Source: Clavaria fumosa
Taxonomy: Eukaryota > Basidiomycota > Agaricomycetes > Agaricales > Clavariaceae
DNA length: 64,000 bases
Reading direction: 5' to 3'
NCBI GenBank assembly: GCA_951802425.1
Contig: OX637799.1
Coordinates: forward strand, 1,426,001 to 1,490,000
The translations under genes and the position numbers were made by a program. Below are positions 34,819 through 45,806 of this stretch, one piece after another (the stretch's first letter is position 1; each line of letters opens with the position of its first letter). A model generated the notes under the pieces. That model saw nothing but the letters and a program-made list of their open reading frames with translations, was not told where the DNA came from and did not search any database.

Positions 34819-36938
34819 ATGACCCAGTGGACCAGTTCACTCTCGTCTATCAGTCGCCGTCGCAGGCCCAGCCGCAGCCTCAGTCAGGCTCCGCGATGCC
34901 TGAACCAGCGTGGCACACAGGGCACCACGCTTCTGCAGTGCCCTCTCCTGTTTCTCCCTTCTCGCCGTCATCTTTTTCCGCCGCAAACCGTTCCCAAGAC
35001 CACGCTGCGTTTCCCCCGTCCTCCTCATCGTTCCCGCAGCACGGCTCGTCCGGCCAATTCGCGTCCCCCAACCCGGATTCCCCGGGCTCGGACCCACAAT
35101 TCTCCCAGGTCGAAGGCAGCATCGGCCCGACCCGTGTCGTGACGCGTCGTCATCGTGCAACACACAGCCCTTCCCTCCACCTCTCTCCGACTCAAGAGGA
35201 TGTCAGCACGTCCACAGATTTGCACCGTCACGCGGAGGTACTTAAGTCCCTTCACTACAGCTTTACACCGTTGATATTGACCTTCCCTCTCCTTGCATGT
35301 TTTCGTTCTATTCTGGACTTAATATACAGTCCCCCGTCAATGGCGCTCAGCCAACACAGCCGCAAGCTATGTCTGAGCGTTTGACGCTGAGCATGCACAC
35401 CGGTTCGATGCCTATCAGCCTACACTCACCCCATCATGCCAGCCCGACGCCTGTCTCGCCCGTCTATTCCCCGTATGGCCTCGATTACTCACCGCATTCG
35501 CGCTCAAACTCGAACTCGAATTCCCAGTCCGCCCCGCAGCATCGATCCGTGTCACCCGCCGTCAGTGCCACTTCTAACTTGACAACAGATTCGTCTTCAA
35601 ATTCTCCGCCTAACGTTTCTCAGCCCTTCTCTTCGCCCTCCCAACCCTCGATTGGAAATATATCAAGCAACGCGGAACGGACAAAACAGCGAAAACAGCG
35701 GCTGTTCAACGTTGATCGCAAGGCGATATGCATGTATCATTTGCAGTATCCAAATGCAAGGCAGGAGGACATCGCTCAGCGGTACGGAGTGGAGCGAAGC
35801 ACAATCAGTAAGATATTGAAGCATAAAACCAAATGGATGAACGTCCCCGAAGCCGAAAATCTGCGGGTCGCTAAGCATAGGTATGCCCGATTCTCCTCGA
35901 TTCTCCCGTCCAATAGCTCATGTCATTTTTCTTCAACACAGACCGTCCAAATTTCCAGCCATCGAGCAAGAGCTTGTCGAGTGGCTCTATGAAGCCACCC
36001 GCCAACACATTCAACTAACGGATGCGTCGATCCGTGCGCAGGCGAAGCAGGTTGCGCAAAAGCTGCGGATATCAGAGGACAAGTTCAAGGCAAGCTCTGG
36101 GTGGATCGAGAACTTCAAGCACCGGCACGGCATCCGGAAAGGCAAGTGGCAAGGACACGCGAAGGAGCCGCGCGTCACGCGTCTGCTGAGCCTCCTCCCG
36201 CGGCGCGACGTGGACGGCCTCCCGCAGCTGAGTGCGGCGTTCGACACGCACTCACACTCGGACTCGGCGGCCGAGGACGGCGGTCGCGACTTTCCCGACT
36301 TTGAGCTGTCGTCGAGCGGGTCGCCCGGCTCGGACGGCATGCGCAGCCGCATGGGCGACTTGGGCGGCGCACCGCCGCCGCCGATGACACTGCATGCACC
36401 GTGGCATCGGTCGACGGAGCCCCCGGTCAGCGTGTCCCTCGCTTCGCATCAGCAGCCACAGCACGATTCGCTGTTGCGCGATACGGCAATGCAGCAGTCA
36501 CAGCAGCAGCACCAACACCACACCCACCCCCCGGTACCGCCGACGCTGCATCTCGACATCTCACGGACCCATTCGCACGCGCACCATCCGCACAGCCCGG
36601 ACTCGGAGCGCTCGTGCGACATCGGGCATGCCAAGGTGGACTTCTTCCAGAATGGCTTCGAACACCACCACCACCATCACCACCATGTCACCGCGGAGAC
36701 GCCGCTAGACGTGTACCCGCCCATGCCGCCGATCAGTGCGATGCCGGCGGTGCCGACGCTGGCGCAGGCGGAAGATGCGTTGAATAAGGTCATGTTGTTC
36801 GTGCAGTCGCAGGATGAGAGCTTCTTGAGCCCGCAAGCGCACCAGCTGCTAGCGCAGATCAAGTATGCGTTTTTCCAGGCGGCGAACGGCCTACATGAGG
36901 CACTGACTTACGAGCGACCTCGTCACGCTGTGGTATAA
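34815..36938 (+). CDS. CENP-B-type helix-turn-helix DNA-binding regulator
   Basis: Exons 34815-35237, 35330-35880 and 35942-36938 join in phase to 656 residues. The first ~285 residues are low-complexity (Ser, Pro, Gln, Asn). A CENP-B N-terminal HTH follows (ICMYHLQYPNARQEDIAQRY, GVERSTISKILKHKTKW), then the second CENP-B/Tc5 HTH (IEQELVEWLYEATRQ, SIRAQAKQVAQKL, SSGWIENFKHRHGIRKGKW). The C-terminal half is rich in His, Gln and Pro with an eight-His run near 36,664-36,687, and ends in a helical ALNKVMLFVQSQ segment. There is no DDE transposase domain, so it looks like a domesticated pogo/Tc5-type DNA-binding protein, as in fission yeast Abp1/Cbh proteins, used as a transcription factor. Targets are unknown. 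Confidence 0.85.
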
Positions 36939-37891
36939 GGGTTTTCCTGTTGTGTTTCTTCTTCACGTACCATAATCTGCATCACCATCGCGACGTCATT
37001 GCTGAGGGACACCACAGGACGCTGCACCCTTGTCTGGTGTCCTGAGATTGCCGCGAGCCTTGCTTTGTCGTCTACCGCTTTCGCTCGCTAGTTTTTTTTG
37101 CCCCTCGTTACTCATCCAGTCTCATATGTGTGTCTCAAACCTCACTCGTGCATCTGTAACATACTACTTTCCATGTCAATGACTTTTTTTGTCCCTGCAT
37201 TGCATTCACGGCCATATCATCCAATTTTTTTCCCTTCGCTTCCATATACCCTGTCAGTACCCACGCTTGTAACGTACAAATGATCTACGCCATGACACAT
37301 CTGGGCACTCGGCCTGCCCAGCGGTTGCCCTGACACTTTTCTGAAGCGCAGAAACCGAACAAGGTTGCGGCAAGCTGAGTCACCAAACGGGGTAACGTCG
37401 GTAGCGCGCGGAGCATTCGGACGCGTGTTGCCGTGCGCCCCACCGCAAAGGAAAAACGCGCCCGTGCAGTAGACACATGCGCAGCGTCGGTCGAGCCATG
37501 CCGCTATCCTCATGGAGAAGCGCGTACGTATATCCCGAGGCAATCGGACGGGGGCCCAAAGAGCGGAGGAAGCGTGAAAGAAGAGCAACATGCGTGGCGA
37601 GAAAGCAGATCTGCGCATTGTGCCCACTCTGTGTGTAGCGGGGGGGGCATGTACGACATACCATGTGTAGTGAAAAAAAAGCTAAGAATACACACGCGCT
37701 TCCTTTTTTCTTTCTTTTTTTCTTTTCTTCCAGGTCCCAGGGTCCACGTCCACCCAAACGCCCAGACGTATCAGTCATTACGGCGGCAGGTGGAGTCGAT
37801 GCTGTCAACGGAAGCTTTTCTCGCGCCTGAGCTAAGAAAATGCTGTCCTCATGAGGTGTGCTGCTTTTTTTTCTCGGCCTGGCGATTAAGA
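36939..37891. other. Intergenic between convergent genes
   Basis: Contains pyrimidine-rich 3' flank of the regulator and poly-T/poly-A runs (for example 37,673-37,735). Open frames on both strands lack recognisable content. Part may be 3' UTR of either neighbour. Confidence 0.4.
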
Positions 37892-38323
37892 TCAGCTCGG
37901 GGGTGTGAGAGAGGGCAAAGATTGGCGCCCGTGGAGAGGGGAAGTCGGACGTACGACGACGCCGTCAGATGGCTGCTGCTGCTGCTGGGCGTTCCGCATA
38001 ATGGTGAGCTTTCCTGCAGAAGCAGCCGTGACCATCTGCTGCTCGATCCTGCGGTGAATCTGCGTGGTAAGGGCCTGTGCGGCGACGCGCAGGGGGGCAT
38101 CAGTGTCGTTCCGCATCAGATGACGAACGGCGAGACGTGGGGGACAGCCAAAGACGACGTGCTTGCAACGCACCTTCCGCACCGCAGCTGCCTGGACAGC
38201 CGCAGGCTTCTTGGGACGGATAGCCCGCTGCCCCTTGCGGGGGTTGTGCGTCTGCTGCGCGCGGCGAGAAGACGAAGAGGTGGACGCCTTGCTGCTGAGT
38301 CCCTTGATCTTGCCTTGCACCAT
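37892..38323 (-). CDS. UPF0390 family small basic protein
   Basis: Short nucleolar-type basic protein family found from yeast to animals; function not established. The exon reads MVQGKIKGLSSKASTSSSSR, PRKGQRAIRPKKPAAVQAAA and VRK. A 90-odd bp segment beginning GTGCGTTGCAAG and ending CGCACAG has intron ends and is in frame but unlike the family. After it comes ALTTQIHRRIEQQMVTAASA, GKLTIMRN and a Gln-rich tail. Spliced length to the conserved GKLTIM is near the family's usual 80-100 residues. The C-terminal extension to the stop at 37892-37894 is uncertain and could include another intron. Confidence 0.78.
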   Translation of the reverse strand: MVQGKIKGLSSKASTSSSSRRAQQTHNPRKGQRAIRPKKPAAVQAAAVRKVRCKHVVFGCPPRLAVRHLMRNDTDAPLRVAAQALTTQIHRRIEQQMVTAASAGKLTIMRNAQQQQQPSDGVVVRPTSPLHGRQSLPSLTPPS

Positions 38324-38499
38324 TCGTGGGGTTCCTGCTGAACGTGGTGGTCGCGCGACGGCGGCGTTGCAAAGTTGCCCAAAATGGCGAATAGGCGCCC
38401 GTTGGTCGCGGAGATGGCCGACACAGCCACGGCGTGATCCTTAACACCCGGCGTTGACCGGCGGTGCATCATCATCGTCGACACCGAGGGGCAAGGGCA

Positions 38500-40171
38500 A
38501 TGTTCCGTCTGGCTTGCAGACCTGCGCAGCACGCGTGTCGCCGCTCCACAACCGTGATTCTCTCTCGCCCAAGGCAGTGCACGTCTGAATCTATTTCCTT
38601 TCTCACTTTTTCTTTCTGGGGATGACAGCGCGGCTTGCACGACCTCGCCGTCGTAGCGCCCGACAAGCCTGTCGTGGCGCACGGCCCGCCGGGGTACAGC
38701 GCGGTGACCGGGCACACCGCGACCGTCTTCGGGTGCACCGGCTTCCTGGGACGCTACCTCGTTGCGAAACTGGGTAGGCGTTTGTCCCTCCAGTAAACCT
38801 TAGCCCCGCTGCCCAGTGCCCCGTGCCGCGGCGCGGGGTGGGCCCGTGGGTTGGGTTCTGGACGAGCGTTTAGCTGACGGTGGCTCTCTTTTTTTATCTG
38901 CTCTTTGGGCGCTTTGGGTGGTTTGGGCAGCGCGTATGGGCACGCAGGTCGTCGTGCCGTTCCGCGACGAGGACGACAAGCGGCACCTCAAGCTGATGGG
39001 CGACCTTGGGCAGATCGTTCCCATGGTGAGTCGCCGTCGCCGTCCTTTTTCCCCACATCTGCTGACTGACCCCGCCCGTACACGTCCGCGCAGGAATGGG
39101 ATCTCCGCAACGAGACGCAGATCGCGGAATGCGTGCGCCACTCAGACATCGTATACAACCTCGTCGGACGGGACTACGAGACCAAGTGCGTTGCCCTTGT
39201 CCCCCCCCTCCTCCCAGCCACTGCGTTTTCCTGACGTGTGCAGAAACTTCAACTACCACGCGGTGCACGTCGCGGGCGCGGAGCGCATCGCGTCGGTCGC
39301 GGCGCAGTGCGGCGTCGCGCGGCTGGTGCACGTGTCGCATCTGAACGCGGCGCGGAGCTCGCCGTCCGTGTTCTACCACACGAAGGCGCTCGGCGAGGAA
39401 CGCGTGCGCGCGGCGTTCCCCGGCGCGACGATCGTGCGCCCCGCGGCGATGTGGGGCCACGAGGACAAGTTCTTGCATAATATGGCGAGTGAGTTTGTTT
39501 TTCTTGTTTTGTTCCCTTTTTTGCTAGTTATATGGGGCTACTACTTTGCCAGACTGGCCGATATGGTGGAAGCTGAACCACGCGAAAACGAGGGTGCGAC
39601 CGGTACACGTAAGTGCTTTACGGCTTTTCCTAACGGCGATAATTATACCCCTGGCTAACCCATCTGACATGGGGGGTGATGTGGGGTCAGGTACTGGACG
39701 TGGCACAGGCGCTGCAGAACCTGCTGCACATCCCGCGGCTAGAACGGACGCTGCACCTGCCGGGCCCATCCGTGCTGACGTACGCGTACCTGCTGGAGAT
39801 GGTGGCGTCGCTGACGTGCCGGCCGGCTTCGCGGGCGCCAACGCTGCCGCGCGCGGTCGCGCTCGCGGTGGCGCGGGTGGGCCAGCGCGCCGTTTGGTGG
39901 CCGACGGTGTCGCCGGACGAGGTGAGGCGGCGGTATTTGGACGACGAGATGGGGGTGGCGGGGGACTGGGACGTCGTCGGTGTACGGCCTGGGGAGATTG
40001 AGGAGAGTGCGATTCGGTATTTGAGGATTCATCGGTCCGCGTGGGTGTTTTTTTTTGTTTGCTGTTGTTCCTTGGAGTCCTTGCTACTCGCATAAATCGC
40101 TCATTTTTCTTTGCTTTTGCAGGGAGGACTTTGTACGGCCTGTGGTGTTCCCTCCCCGAGAAGCCCCAGTG
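38500..40171 (+). CDS. NDUFA9: NADH:ubiquinone oxidoreductase 39-kDa subunit (complex I)
   Basis: Accessory complex I subunit of the atypical short-chain dehydrogenase type that binds NADPH. Exon 1 ([18 protein letters not shown]) is an import presequence and joins in phase across an intron to [14 protein letters not shown]. The Rossmann motif is [18 protein letters not shown]. Then [127 protein letters not shown] and [15 protein letters not shown] follow over seven or so exons. The 3' end is not settled: a donor-like CCA|GTGAGT follows EAP at 40169, and the frame stays open to 40,714 without conserved content. Confidence 0.88.
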
Positions 40172-40654
40172 AGTTTTTGTTTCACCGGTGGTGTCGTTAT
40201 GCTGAGCGTGCTGCGATCAGATGGTAGAGTGACAAGCCGTCCTCATGGCGTAATAATTGCACCCAGACAGTCATTTTCATCTTTTTGTAATTTTTATATA
40301 CACTCTGGCCTGGGGGGCCTGAGAATAGAGAGATGGGTTTTGGAAATGGGACTGCATGGACGCCTGTCTGTGAAAGGCAAGAGACTTCTCACAAGCCGGC
40401 CATATTTGAAGGATGGTTCTTATGATGAGGATGTGCAAGGGCGGTACATGGTCAGGGTAGATAGCGTATCGTACTACTTTTTTTTTCTTTCCTTTCGAGA
40501 GGAGTCACAAGTGGTCGAGTTAGTAAGGTTACTCCGGTGGCTGTTAGGGTCGAGAAAGAAACGGGTGGTGGTGGTGATGATGATGAAGATGCTGATGGCG
40601 TGTCTGTCTGTCTATCTTTTCCTGGTTCTTTCCCTCTCGCTCTGTGACACATTC

Positions 40655-41177
40655 TTAGAACCCGGGTGGGATGATACCTTGCGGTTGTGCACCATAAACG
40701 GAGGATCCGGGTGACCCCATCTGAGTCATGGCACGTCGGCGAGGAGTCAAAAGAGAGAAATTATACATATATAAAGGGGGAGTCATTGCGCACCTCCTCA
40801 ACACCCTGGCGCTGCGCGAGCTCCTCGCGCTCCTGTGCGACGAACCGGGACTCGTCTTCGAGGGCGAGGGCGAGGGGGAGGGCGACGAGGAGAGCGGAGG
40901 TGGTGACGACCCAGACGACGTTCCCGACGAGCTTGGCGGTAGCCTTAAGGGCGGAGGCGGAGGCGGCGGCGCGTGTGGCGATGGCGTGGCGTGTGGCGGG
41001 AGGCACGATATCGACGAGGGCGGCGAGACGGGCGGAGAGAGACTCGTCTGTGTCTGGTGCTGAGGAAGCGAGGGAAGAAAGAGAGGCGGTAGAGGAAGTG
41101 CGTGAGCCTGCTGTTGAGATGTAAGGCGAGGTTGGAGTGTCTTTCTCTTTCTCGTCTACGATTTCTACTTTGACCAT
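40655..41177 (-). CDS. TOM22: Mitochondrial outer-membrane import receptor Tom22
   Basis: Central receptor and organiser of the TOM complex. Exon 1 (40794-41177) encodes 128 residues: MVKVEIVDEKEKDTPTSPY, a Ser/Thr-rich acidic region, SLSARLAALVDIVPPATRHA, then GNVVWVVTTSALLVALPLAL as the single membrane span, and DESRFVAQEREELAQRQGVEE. Intron 40721-40793 (GTGCGC...ACTCAG) leads to exon 2 (40655-40720), MGSPGSSVYGAQPQGIIPPG plus F and TAA. Both exons are multiples of three; total 149 residues, the normal fungal size. It is divergent from the Zn2Cys6 factor. Confidence 0.93.
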
Positions 41178-41441
41178 GGCTGTAACACACAGTTACTGTG
41201 TGTAGAGAGAGTTTGTATGTGATTATTTGTTGTTTCGTCGGAACCGAAGATTTGATTATGTCATCGGATATATATATATAAATCAATAAATTATTGATTT
41301 GTTACAGCGCATATAGTCAGGTAAGCAAATTCAATAACACAGCATACATCTATCTCGTCTTTCGTCTCTCTCTTCCCTCTCTCTCTCTCCCTCCCTCTCT
41401 CCTCTCTCTCCTCCTCCTCCACCACCACCACCATCAAATCA
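41178..41441. promoter_or_regulatory. Divergent promoter TOM22 / Zn2Cys6 factor
   Basis: 264 bp. Contains an (AT)n TATA-like tract near 41,268-41,280 followed by a perfect 9-bp inverted repeat AATCAATAA-A-TTATTGATT (41281-41299), and a long CT-rich tract (about 41,357-41,420) before the plus-strand ATG. CT blocks are common upstream of fungal start sites. Confidence 0.55.
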
Positions 41442-44400
41442 ATGGCTTCAGATACCCTTCATAACTATCCCCGTTCAAATCCAGGTATTCATATATATAC
41501 TTACATCCTATATTACCCCAGTTTCTTACCTCAACTAGGTCTCTTGCTTCCAGGTCTCGTTATGCAGAATCAGATACATGAACTAGCAAAGACTCTCCCT
41601 CCACCTAGGAAGCAGAACACAGCTTGCGATGCCTGTCGGTGCGTACTTCACATCATCGTCAACACCTTCGCCCTGACAACGGTCACCCCCATCTCCTTAG
41701 CACCCGTAAAGTAAAATGCCAGCGTCTCCCAGGACAGGAAAAGGTGTCTCAGATATTCCTCTGTTCACACATACACACGCACACTCTCGCTGAGACACCC
41801 GTCCATTTCAGTGCCAGGTACCCATATCTTCACTCCCCCAGAGGAATTTACGTCGGTTTTGCTAAAACACGTAACAAACCCACAGCATTGTCTTTCAAAG
41901 AACTACCCATGCACGTCAGTCATTTCCCGCCGAACAGTCATTCCTTCATCTTTGTTTATTCGCTCGCTCGACTCCGGCCCTTACTCATCTCTTTTTCATA
42001 TCCTAGGCACTACGTGCAACAAGCTACCAGCGAAAAGAAGCGCAATTCCAATGTCGCACGAAGACCCCGAAACCTAAGTTCCGCCGCGCGATTCGATCCC
42101 TTGGCCGTTCACAGCCCCTCCAATGGTCATTCCAACGGCTATCTGTCCCCTCTGACCCACAGGTAAACCTTGCCCACGTTCGCCCCTGTCTTTTCTCCTT
42201 TCTCACGTCTCCCACTCGGTCGCAGTGCAACCTCCCCGACGATCTCTAGCTCGTTGCGTTGCTCTTACTTTATTCTCTGTGTCATTGTTTTCCTCAATTG
42301 TGTCTGTTTAGGAGTCTTACTACCATAGACGACAGCGCTACGATCAGTCCTTTCTCTTCGCCCGTACCGCAGAGTTTCAAGCATTGGTTTACCTCACCGA
42401 TCACTCTCAATACCCCCACCCCACAGGTATTAACGTACCTTTTCTCACCACCAGAGTGCCATAGGTCCGTGTTTCTGCTTTATGATACGCTTATCATCAT
42501 CTCACGCTTCTTTTTATGGCTGATCCGCAGCAGTGAGGCATCGACATTTGCACTGCCCCGAGGAAGGGCTGCCTACGCCGATTGGGGCGAACAGGCCTAC
42601 AAATTGGATGATGACAAATTTAGAGCTGAGTACGTTAGCAACTCCCCTTGCCACCCTTCTTCTTTGTCATTTCACCATGTGATCTCCTTGATGGACTGTC
42701 ATTCTTGGTATCATCGCCCAAATCTTGTGTCATCAACGGCTGACACTCTGGCTCGGATTCTATTCACTGCTCACGCTTTCCCGCAAGGTTCGCCCTTGAT
42801 CTAGTGGAAGTCTTCTTCCAGATCGTGCACACCCGGCTGCCGCTGCTCAACCCGTCCCAGTTTCGGTCGCAGCTCGGCCTGCACAGCAGCTATGTCGGCA
42901 CGCCCCGGGCGGTGGCCGCGGAGCCGACGACGCCCACGAACGCCACCACGGCGCCCAGCAAGCGGCCGCTGCACCCGGCGCTCGTGGCGACGGTGATCGC
43001 CTGGGGGTCCAAGTTCTCGGAGCACCCGCTGCTCATCGCGGACCGCGCGCGGCGCGGCGGACAGAGCGCGTTCTCGAAGACGCTCATCGACCGCGCGCGC
43101 GAGCTCGCGGAAAACATGAAGGTGCACCGCGTGCCGTCCGCGGATAACGTAGTCATTGCGCTGCTCATCGAGCCGCTCCAATGCCGTAAGTTCTGTTTCT
43201 TTTTTTTGGTGGATGATAGCGGGATGTTGCCGCTTTATGATTACTTATCTTAGTTCTTCTTTTCTACAGAAACTCCTGGAGATCAGGACGGTGAGTGATT
43301 GCCGCCTTGGCCCACTTACATTAGCAGTGGCGCTTTTGTTGTTGTTGTTTCTCTTTTTATCCGAATGCGGTAAGAGCGGCTGAGGCTTACGCTTATTGCA
43401 GGTTATCAAGGTTTCTGGCTGCTCTCGGGCATCCGGAACATGCTGAATCTCCAAGTTGGTCTTGTTCGTCTGTAGCTTGCAAAAATGCGTCTGAATGGGG
43501 TCTCTCTGCGTTGCCAGATCAACCACAAGACAGTCATGTCGAGCATCCAGGACCCAGAAGCGCGCGGGACAATGATCTTTGCGTGGTGGATGGCGTGTTT
43601 GTCGGACGCGTTTTCTGCGATATATTATCGCCGGAAACCCATCCTGTGAGATTTTCCATTTTTGGCTGGCAGGGTGGGCGCCGACGCAATTTTGCTATCT
43701 TATAGCGATGACGATGATTACGATATCGATTTTTACATCGCGGACGGCATCTCGACCGAGTCGACGACGACGTCGCCTCGAGAACAACTAGAGGTACCGA
43801 GCATATCCTTTTCGACCGTGACGATAACAAAAGAAACACCTGCTCGCCAGTTCCTGGGGTACTACCGAGCGGCGCACGCGTTGGCACGGATCGCGCGGAG
43901 CATGGCGCGGACGCTGTGGAAGCCAGCGACGGAATTGGACGGGGTGCAGCTCGCGGACGTGTGCGCGTTCGTGACGCAGCTGGACGAGTGGCGCGGGCAG
44001 TACCTCGCGCTGGTGGGGGTGCCGAACAATTTCAAGGCGGAGTGGGACTTCGTGTCAGCTGTGTCGGCGTGTAAGCTTTTTTCATTTCTTGTGTTTGTGA
44101 TTATTGGGTATTGACCGGCGGATTGGCGACTGCAGGCGCGAGCGACGCGACGTACCACATCATGTGGATCTTCCTCTTCTCGGCGCTGGACGAGTTCGGG
44201 ATCAAGGACGTGAACGACGCGGTGCGCGGCGGGTCTTCGCCCACGAGCGCGACGAGCACGCACTCGCACTCGCACTCGCACGCGCAGGTCGAGTCGGCGA
44301 AGCGCAAGACGATGGACGAGGCGCTGCATGCTGCGCTGCGTATTGCGGGTTTGGTGAGTGACGTTTTTCTTTCTTCCCCTTTTCCCCCTGGATGTGACGT

Positions 44401-45098
44401 CTTTGTCGTTCTTGACCTGACTTTTTGTGTTCGATCCCGATCAGGCTGGCGTCTTGACGTCGAACGGGTACCTGGTACGTTTCTATAAATACGCTGGTCA
44501 CATCCCGCGCTCACCCCTTTCCCCTTTCCTTCCCTATTTCCCCGCCCCATCTCGCAGAGACTAGACCCGGCCGTGATGCACGTGAGCTGCATGCAGGCGG
44601 GCTTCCTGCTCGCGCGGCTCGCGCGGCCGGAGGTGTCAAACTGCATCGCAGCGCTGGAGCAGTACAGCGCGGCGTACGAGGAGATGGGGGAGTGTGCGCT
44701 GGAGATCCGGCGTGTGTGGGCCGCGGCAAAGGGGGGCGAGTCGGAGCTGAACCATATGGCGGGGGTCGTCGTCGCGGCGGGTGCGGCGGGTTCGCGAGGT
44801 GGGGACGCGCCAGTGGCGGTGGCACCGGCAACGACCACGACGATGGCGTCGCAACAGCAGCAGCAACAACCGCAACAACCACAGCATGGTGGTCACCATG
44901 CTATGATGATTGATACAACTAATGGTGTATCGGCAAATGTACGTTTGTTCTTTTTTTGCTGTGACCCGTCTCGCTAGAGCGCTGTTTGACTGATATCTAA
45001 TCCTTTGCCATTTCTTCTTGCCCTTTTCTTTTCTTCGTGCTGATGTAATGCTTGGCTAGTCTGACTCTGATAACGGATTTTCGCATTACACAAGATAG
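41442..45098 (+). CDS. Zn(II)2Cys6 transcription factor with fungal-specific middle homology region
   Basis: Many-exon gene. The binuclear cluster is spread over exons: ACDACR, then RKVKCQRLPGQEK, then QHCLSKNYPCT, giving C-x2-C-x6-C...C-x2-C-x6-C. Later exons show LPLLNPSQFRSQL, HPALVATVIAWGSKFSEHPL, RARELAENMKVHRVPSADNV, YQGFWLLSGIRNMLNLQINH, GTMIFAWWMACLSDAFSAIY, YYRRKPI, DDDDYDIDFY, LGYYRAAHALARIARSMART and HVSCMQAGFLLARLARPEVS, typical of the fungal_trans region of regulators such as XlnR-type factors. A Gln/His-rich segment precedes a final exon SDSDNGFSHYTR ending at TAG 45096-45098. Nuclear activator or repressor; regulon unknown. The gene is intron-dense (over ten). Confidence 0.87.
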
Positions 45099-45099
45099 C

Positions 45100-45757
45100 T
45101 CCCTAGCGTCTGGTCTCTGGCATCTCTACGTCACACCGCCTCTACGAAAGTCTCCGACTAACCCGGATCTAGTGCACCGTTGCTCCATCTGTGCTCCCGC
45201 GCCCCCCCTCCCCCCTTTTCTCTCGCCTCCCTGCTGTTTTTATTTGCGCCCCCTTTTGAACATTCAAGTAATCAGAAACGACGGCACGGCCGTATTATTT
45301 ACCCTCCCCCCCCACGCTGTTGTAACAGTTTTTCTTTCGATGGGGCATCTTTATACCAAGAAAATATAAAAGAAGTGACCATGCTTGGCATTACAGCCTC
45401 CATGTTGGAATAACCGACCATCTCACCTCGTATATATCTGCAATTACATTACTGCCACATTCGTTCGACCTGTATTATCGAGTGCTACCCAAACACAGAG
45501 AATCCACTGCAAGCCGGCGCCGACGTAGCTCTCTAGCATCTTTACGTCATACTGCTTCTACGGTACTGTAAACTGGATCGCCTTCTACGCTCCCCTTTTC
45601 ACTCCTCTCTGCTGTCATTTGTGTTCCCTTGAACAGCCAAGCAGTAATCAGTAACGACAGTCGTATTATTTGCCCCTCGCTGCTGTATCTTTTTTCTTTC
45701 TTTCTGATGGGGCATTTTATACCAAGGAAATAAGAAGAGACGATGACTGGCATCACG
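45100..45757 (+). repeat. Diverged direct duplication, two ~240-300 bp copies
   Basis: Copy 1 spans roughly 45,100-45,400 and copy 2 roughly 45,518-45,757. Shared anchors in the same order: CTCT/CCTAGCATCT.TACGTCA..C.GC.TCTACG; CTTGAACA..CAAG.AATCAG.AACGAC; GTATTATTT.CCC; and GATGGGGCAT.TTATACCAAG.AAAT. Copies differ by many substitutions and small gaps. They sit in the space between two convergent 3' ends. Confidence 0.6.
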
Positions 45758-45806
45758 AATGATACACACACGACACCCAAAATATGTATGCACAAAATGG
45801 ACGGCC

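Noticed and set aside
37433..38341. 302-codon plus-strand frame
   Set aside because: Runs through low-complexity runs and antisense to the UPF0390 gene, whose family match is clear on the other strand.
41442..45098. Splitting the Zn2Cys6 region into two genes at the introns near 43,190-43,530
   Set aside because: Conserved fungal_trans blocks continue in order on both sides with plausible splice sites, fitting one regulator.
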